NCBI RefSeq assembly: GCF_014218355.1
Contig: NZ_AP023368.1
Coordinates: 686,001 to 750,000 of the forward strand
Direction: 5' to 3'
Origin: Anaerocolumna chitinilytica
Lineage (GTDB): Bacteria > Bacillota > Clostridia > Lachnospirales > Lachnospiraceae
DNA: 64,000 nt
Shown here: piece after piece, positions 61,155 through 64,000 of the stretch
Position numbering within the stretch: position 1 is the stretch's first letter
Layout: the number at the start of each line of letters is the position of its first letter
Position numbers and translations under genes: made by a program
The notes under the pieces: model-generated
Seen by the model: only the letters and a program-made list of their open reading frames with translations
What the model was told of the DNA's origin: nothing
Databases searched by the model: none

Positions 61155-61676
61155 CTATTTTGACAGATGCTTTTCAATATTTTGAGCTGTTAGCTGTGCC
61201 ATTTGCTTTGGAGGTTCCACTCTGCCGTTTTGAATCCATAAATTGGTAATGGCATCCATGCCTGAGATGATAAAGGCAGCTGTATAGGCATCAATTGATG
61301 AAGGAAGCACGGTCATTATATCGGAAGAATAAATAGTTCGAAAAGCATCAAACAATGCTTGTAACTTATTTGTTTTATAAAAGTGTTCGATATTTGGTGA
61401 TTTATAAATTAGCTCATATCTGAATTCCATGAGCGCAAGCAGAGAGAGCTTTTTATCTTGAAGTTGGAGTCTTGCAACTTCATAATACTGCTGAACTTTG
61501 TAGAGAAGGATATCTTCTTTTTCTTTAAAGTGCCGGTAGATTGTCATTCGGCCAACTCCGGCAGTTTCAGCTATCTCAGTTAAAGTAATATCTTCCTCTT
61601 TCTTTTCTTTTAATAATTGCATATACGCCTCAAAGATCAGTTCCTTTGATTCGTTTATTTGTTTTATTCTTTTCAT
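61155..61676 (-). CDS. TetR-family transcriptional repressor
   Basis: The protein has 173 residues. The N-terminal helix-turn-helix is ITLTEIAETAGVGRMTIYRH with FKEKEDILLY after it. The C-terminal ligand domain is short and variable, with AAFIISGMDAITNLWIQNG. It is divergent from the membrane protein/hydrolase operon. A perfect dyad between them is its likely operator, so it should repress that operon and perhaps itself. Confidence 0.93.
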   Translation of the reverse strand: MKRIKQINESKELIFEAYMQLLKEKKEEDITLTEIAETAGVGRMTIYRHFKEKEDILLYKVQQYYEVARLQLQDKKLSLLALMEFRYELIYKSPNIEHFYKTNKLQALFDAFRTIYSSDIMTVLPSSIDAYTAAFIISGMDAITNLWIQNGRVEPPKQMAQLTAQNIEKHLSK

Positions 61677-61717
61677 GATGCATATTCCTCGCGTTCGTAT
61701 CAGTTAATGATATCGGA

Positions 61718-61746
61718 TTGATTAATCATTAAGTCCATTATATAAT
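61718..61746 (+). promoter_or_regulatory. Sigma-A promoter of the hydrolase operon
   Basis: TTGATT (61718-61723) and TATAAT (61741-61746) are 17 bp apart. The start site would be near 61753. Confidence 0.75.
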
Positions 61747-61754
61747 ACATGTAC

Positions 61755-61775
61755 AAATGATACAATGTATCATTT
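61755..61775. promoter_or_regulatory. Likely TetR operator
   Basis: AAATGATAC and GTATCATTT are perfect inverted half-sites around AAT. The site begins nine bases after the -10 box, covering the transcription start. Confidence 0.75.
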
Positions 61776-61792
61776 AACTAAAAAGGATGATA

Positions 61793-61873
61793 GGTTGAAA
61801 AAATAATGAGATGTTTTTTCAACTACAGATTAATGAATATCCAATCGAAAATTGGATATTCAGGAAAGAGGTT
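61793..61873 (+). repeat. Stem-loop repeat element, 3' half
   Basis: This is the last two hairpins of the 1307-type repeat (GTTGAAAAA/TTTTTCAAC and AATATCCAAT/ATTGGATATT), with the same spacing sequences and the same AGGAAAGAGGTT end. Loops differ while stems are conserved. As at 1593, the end serves as the ribosome site of the next gene. Confidence 0.88.
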
Positions 61874-61876
61874 ATT

Positions 61877-62644
61877 ATGAAAAATATCTTAACGAAGAAA
61901 GTTTTAATTGGTTTAGTTATTATAGTTTTAATTGCTGCAGGCGTGCTACTATATCTGTTTGGCGGCAATATGAATGAGTTCGCAAATCGCATTCCGGAAG
62001 TAAAGAAATCCCAATATATGGATGATGTTAAAGACAAAAGAGATTTACGCTATGGAGAAATAATTCCGGTTTTTTGTAAAGGTGCAAAGCTGTATGTAGA
62101 AGTCTATAATACCATGGGCTCTAATGAGTTGCCTCAGGAACTGTGGGATAAGCTGGATGCTGATGAAATGGCAAAAACATATGGTGCAAAGAAAGTAATA
62201 TTAAATGGTCCGAGATATTGGGTGTTAAATGAAATCGTTGGTGCGGGTCAAACTGCTGAAGGGAAAGTGGCTGATTTCGGAGGAATCGAGATGACTCAAC
62301 GTGCTGTTCTGCATTCGAATATATTCAGCGGTACAGTCGGTGGTAAGACATATAAAGAAAATGTTGTAAACCGATCGACAACATATGAATACTGGAAAGG
62401 CAACATGGTCTATGAGCTAACAGCTCCGGATGGATCTGTATATAGAATGCAGTCTTATTCACAGCAGATAGATCCAACACTAACAATTGATGATCTTGAA
62501 ACTCTTGGATCAAGGCTTAAATTACCTGAAGGGTGGAAGTATAGCGCCAGAATTTTAAAAGAGGATTCGATTTTGAAGGCGAATGGTAAGGCCTTTGTAA
62601 TTAATGATGATTTAGGGAGTTCCTATCAAAAAATTAATAATTAA
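61877..62644 (+). CDS. Membrane-anchored protein of unknown function
   Basis: The protein has 255 residues from the ATG at 61877. An earlier in-frame ATG at 61811 lies inside the repeat and is rejected because AGGAAAGAGG is placed for 61877. There is one N-terminal membrane helix (VLIGLVIIVLIAAGVLLYLF), then an extracytoplasmic domain of about 220 residues rich in beta-type sequence (YEYWKGNMVYELTAPDGSVY). No family is recognised. It is co-transcribed with the hydrolase gene 16 bp downstream and controlled by TetR. Confidence 0.75.
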   Translation: MKNILTKKVLIGLVIIVLIAAGVLLYLFGGNMNEFANRIPEVKKSQYMDDVKDKRDLRYGEIIPVFCKGAKLYVEVYNTMGSNELPQELWDKLDADEMAKTYGAKKVILNGPRYWVLNEIVGAGQTAEGKVADFGGIEMTQRAVLHSNIFSGTVGGKTYKENVVNRSTTYEYWKGNMVYELTAPDGSVYRMQSYSQQIDPTLTIDDLETLGSRLKLPEGWKYSARILKEDSILKANGKAFVINDDLGSSYQKINN

Positions 62645-62660
62645 TAAGGGGGAGGAAAGG

Positions 62661-63632
62661 TTGAAGAGAATATTGATAATTCTAGTTATTTCTATCGCCC
62701 TTGTAGGCAGTTTAAGTTATATTGGGTTTAGCATGTGGGCAAAAGGTAAGCCGAATAAGGAAAATGTTGAAGGAGAAACAGAAAAAATAAATGATATTAC
62801 TATAACTCATCATTTTGCCGAGGCAGCAGGATTAAAATGGCATTATATAGAAGCGGGTGATTCTACAAAAGAAACGATTGTCTTTGTTCATGGCGTACCC
62901 GATTCATGGTATGGTTGGCTAAATCAAATTTTGGCTCTGGCGGATGATTATCATGTTATAGCAATAGATATGAAAGGGTTTGGACAATCAGATAAAAAAA
63001 TAGATGGAATGAATACAGAAGCAGAGATAGCACAACAAACAGCAAAACTGTTTGACGTGATTGGTATTAAATCATATTACCTAGTCGGTCATGATTGGGG
63101 AACTGCAATAACCGATGTAATTGCAGCCACAAACACAGAGAAAGTGCTAAAATATGTTCGCATTGAGGGTGCCGGATTAGAAGTGGATTTAGGTAGAACC
63201 AAGCAATTGGTTAAACTTAGAGATCCGAAGGAAGGGGTGAAATTATTAAGTAAAGCACGGCTTTTAGTTCAAAAAGCATATAGCAAGCTAACAGTACAGG
63301 AAGTACCCAAGGAAGCTATTGATCATGCCATTGGTGAATTCAGCAGGAAAGGAACTGCTGGAGCAGTTCAACAGTACTATATTGGGCTTGATATCAGTGA
63401 AGAGAATATTGATGAAATTATCCAAAATAAAAAGGAAAATTTTGCGAAGATGACAATGCCGGTTCTATTATTGCAGGCTGAGAGTGACCCGCTTCAACCT
63501 ATAGACTCTTTAAAAGGTTTAAATGAAGCCTTTCCTGATGCAAAATTGCAAATCGTAAAGGGGGCAGGACATTTCCCCCAGCAAGAATGTCCGGATGTAG
63601 TTACTAATGCAATTGTAAGCTTTATTGAGTAA
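62661..63632 (+). CDS. Alpha/beta hydrolase, epoxide hydrolase/haloalkane dehalogenase type, membrane-anchored
   Basis: The protein has 323 residues and starts at TTG with GGGAGG upstream. An N-terminal membrane helix (ILIILVISIALVGSLSYIGF) anchors an outward-facing catalytic domain. The oxyanion motif is FVHGVPDSWYGW. The nucleophile is an aspartate in the elbow VGHDWGTA (near residue 144), which points to the Asp-type (epoxide hydrolase or dehalogenase) subfamily. The catalytic His is in GAGHFPQQE. The substrate is unknown. A TetR neighbour suggests induction by a small molecule that this enzyme may detoxify. Confidence 0.9.
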   Translation: MKRILIILVISIALVGSLSYIGFSMWAKGKPNKENVEGETEKINDITITHHFAEAAGLKWHYIEAGDSTKETIVFVHGVPDSWYGWLNQILALADDYHVIAIDMKGFGQSDKKIDGMNTEAEIAQQTAKLFDVIGIKSYYLVGHDWGTAITDVIAATNTEKVLKYVRIEGAGLEVDLGRTKQLVKLRDPKEGVKLLSKARLLVQKAYSKLTVQEVPKEAIDHAIGEFSRKGTAGAVQQYYIGLDISEENIDEIIQNKKENFAKMTMPVLLLQAESDPLQPIDSLKGLNEAFPDAKLQIVKGAGHFPQQECPDVVTNAIVSFIE

Positions 63633-63795
63633 GAATAAAGAATAAAGTTTAACTGGATTTTGTATCGCATGTATCCGTTTATTCGAGTTGTACCATTTTT
63701 GTAGCTTTTAAAAGAAATCAGGTTTATTATCATCATAGAAAAAGAGCATGGAAAACAAAACGGCTTTCTTATTCCTCCTCGTAATGACAGCAGAG

Positions 63796-63849
63796 GGGCT
63801 CAGTATGCTGAAGACAACTATTTTTGTTCGTTTTCAGCATACTGAGCCC
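63796..63849. terminator. Strong inverted repeat downstream of the hydrolase
   Basis: GGGCTCAGTATGCTGAA and its exact complement flank 20 bases. It may be a terminator or the ends of a small element. The last 150 bases of the window show no gene that I can support. Confidence 0.6.
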
Positions 63850-64000
63850 GTGATGTTGTAACTTATAACTTATGTCTGATGGGAGTCTCTTATCCTTTTA
63901 TTAAAAGCATCAAGTGATTGTACGACACTCAATAAATAACCCTAAAACTTGCTAACTTCCGGTGTGATGAAAAAACTTAAGTCAAACTCTTTTTCATTGA

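Overview
The window looks like chromosome from an anaerobic, fermentative, A+T-rich Firmicute, most likely a Lachnospiraceae relative of Anaerocolumna or Lachnoclostridium (inference). The evidence is a pyruvate:ferredoxin oxidoreductase, a ferredoxin-linked Ech [NiFe] hydrogenase with its full hyp maturation set, AGGAGG-type ribosome sites and sigma-A promoters with consensus spacing. No rRNA or tRNA gene and no CRISPR array was seen.

Layout. 1-6173: a chemosensory cluster of a hybrid histidine kinase (cut by the window edge), CheY-like receiver, CheW, methyl-accepting chemoreceptor, CheR and CheB. The kinase and the receiver are separated by a tandem 143-bp stem-loop repeat. 6318-9500: an AlkZ-related protein, a purine-rich tandem repeat, an exported protein of unknown function, and an ECF sigma/anti-sigma pair. 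9552-9866: a decayed EAL-domain pseudogene. 10111-11115: an XRE-TPR regulator. 11569-22701: one long hydrogenase locus, echABCDEF-hypABFCDE, ending at a terminator. 23064-28369: glycerate kinase, an AraC regulator and three genes of a sugar or polyol oxidation/isomerisation pathway. 28676-34935: mixed housekeeping genes (corrinoid adenosyltransferase behind a structured RNA, O-antigen-ligase-like protein, AEC transporter, cold-shock protein, acyltransferase). An 870-bp gap at 31402-32270 holds a degenerate tandem repeat and a 232-bp MITE-like palindrome. 35109-38645: PFOR on the minus strand. 39218-41230: greA and lysS.

After lysS and about 1.2 kb of decayed DNA comes an accessory island. Its centre, 42639-54627, is a tight six-gene operon: a UvrD-like helicase with an unrecognised N-terminal domain, a DrmA-like helicase, a DrmB-like DUF1998 protein, a NERD nuclease-SF1 helicase, a Dam-family adenine methyltransferase, and a PD-(D/E)XK-DGQHR protein. 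I read it as a DISARM-related anti-phage system. DrmA and DrmB are the DISARM core, but the PLD protein DrmC and the usual DISARM methylases are absent, and four other genes take their place. This gene set matches no named system I know. Downstream, 55309-61105 holds debris of an integrative element: a deletion scar joining a small ORF to the tail of a CpaB-like gene, a large P-loop GTPase-like protein, a zinc-ribbon protein, an excisionase-like DUF6462 protein, and a 40-bp leader present twice.

61155-63632 is a TetR-controlled operon with a perfect operator over its start site. Its leader carries the 3' half of the stem-loop repeat seen at 1307-1593. That repeat supplies the ribosome-binding site of both genes behind it.
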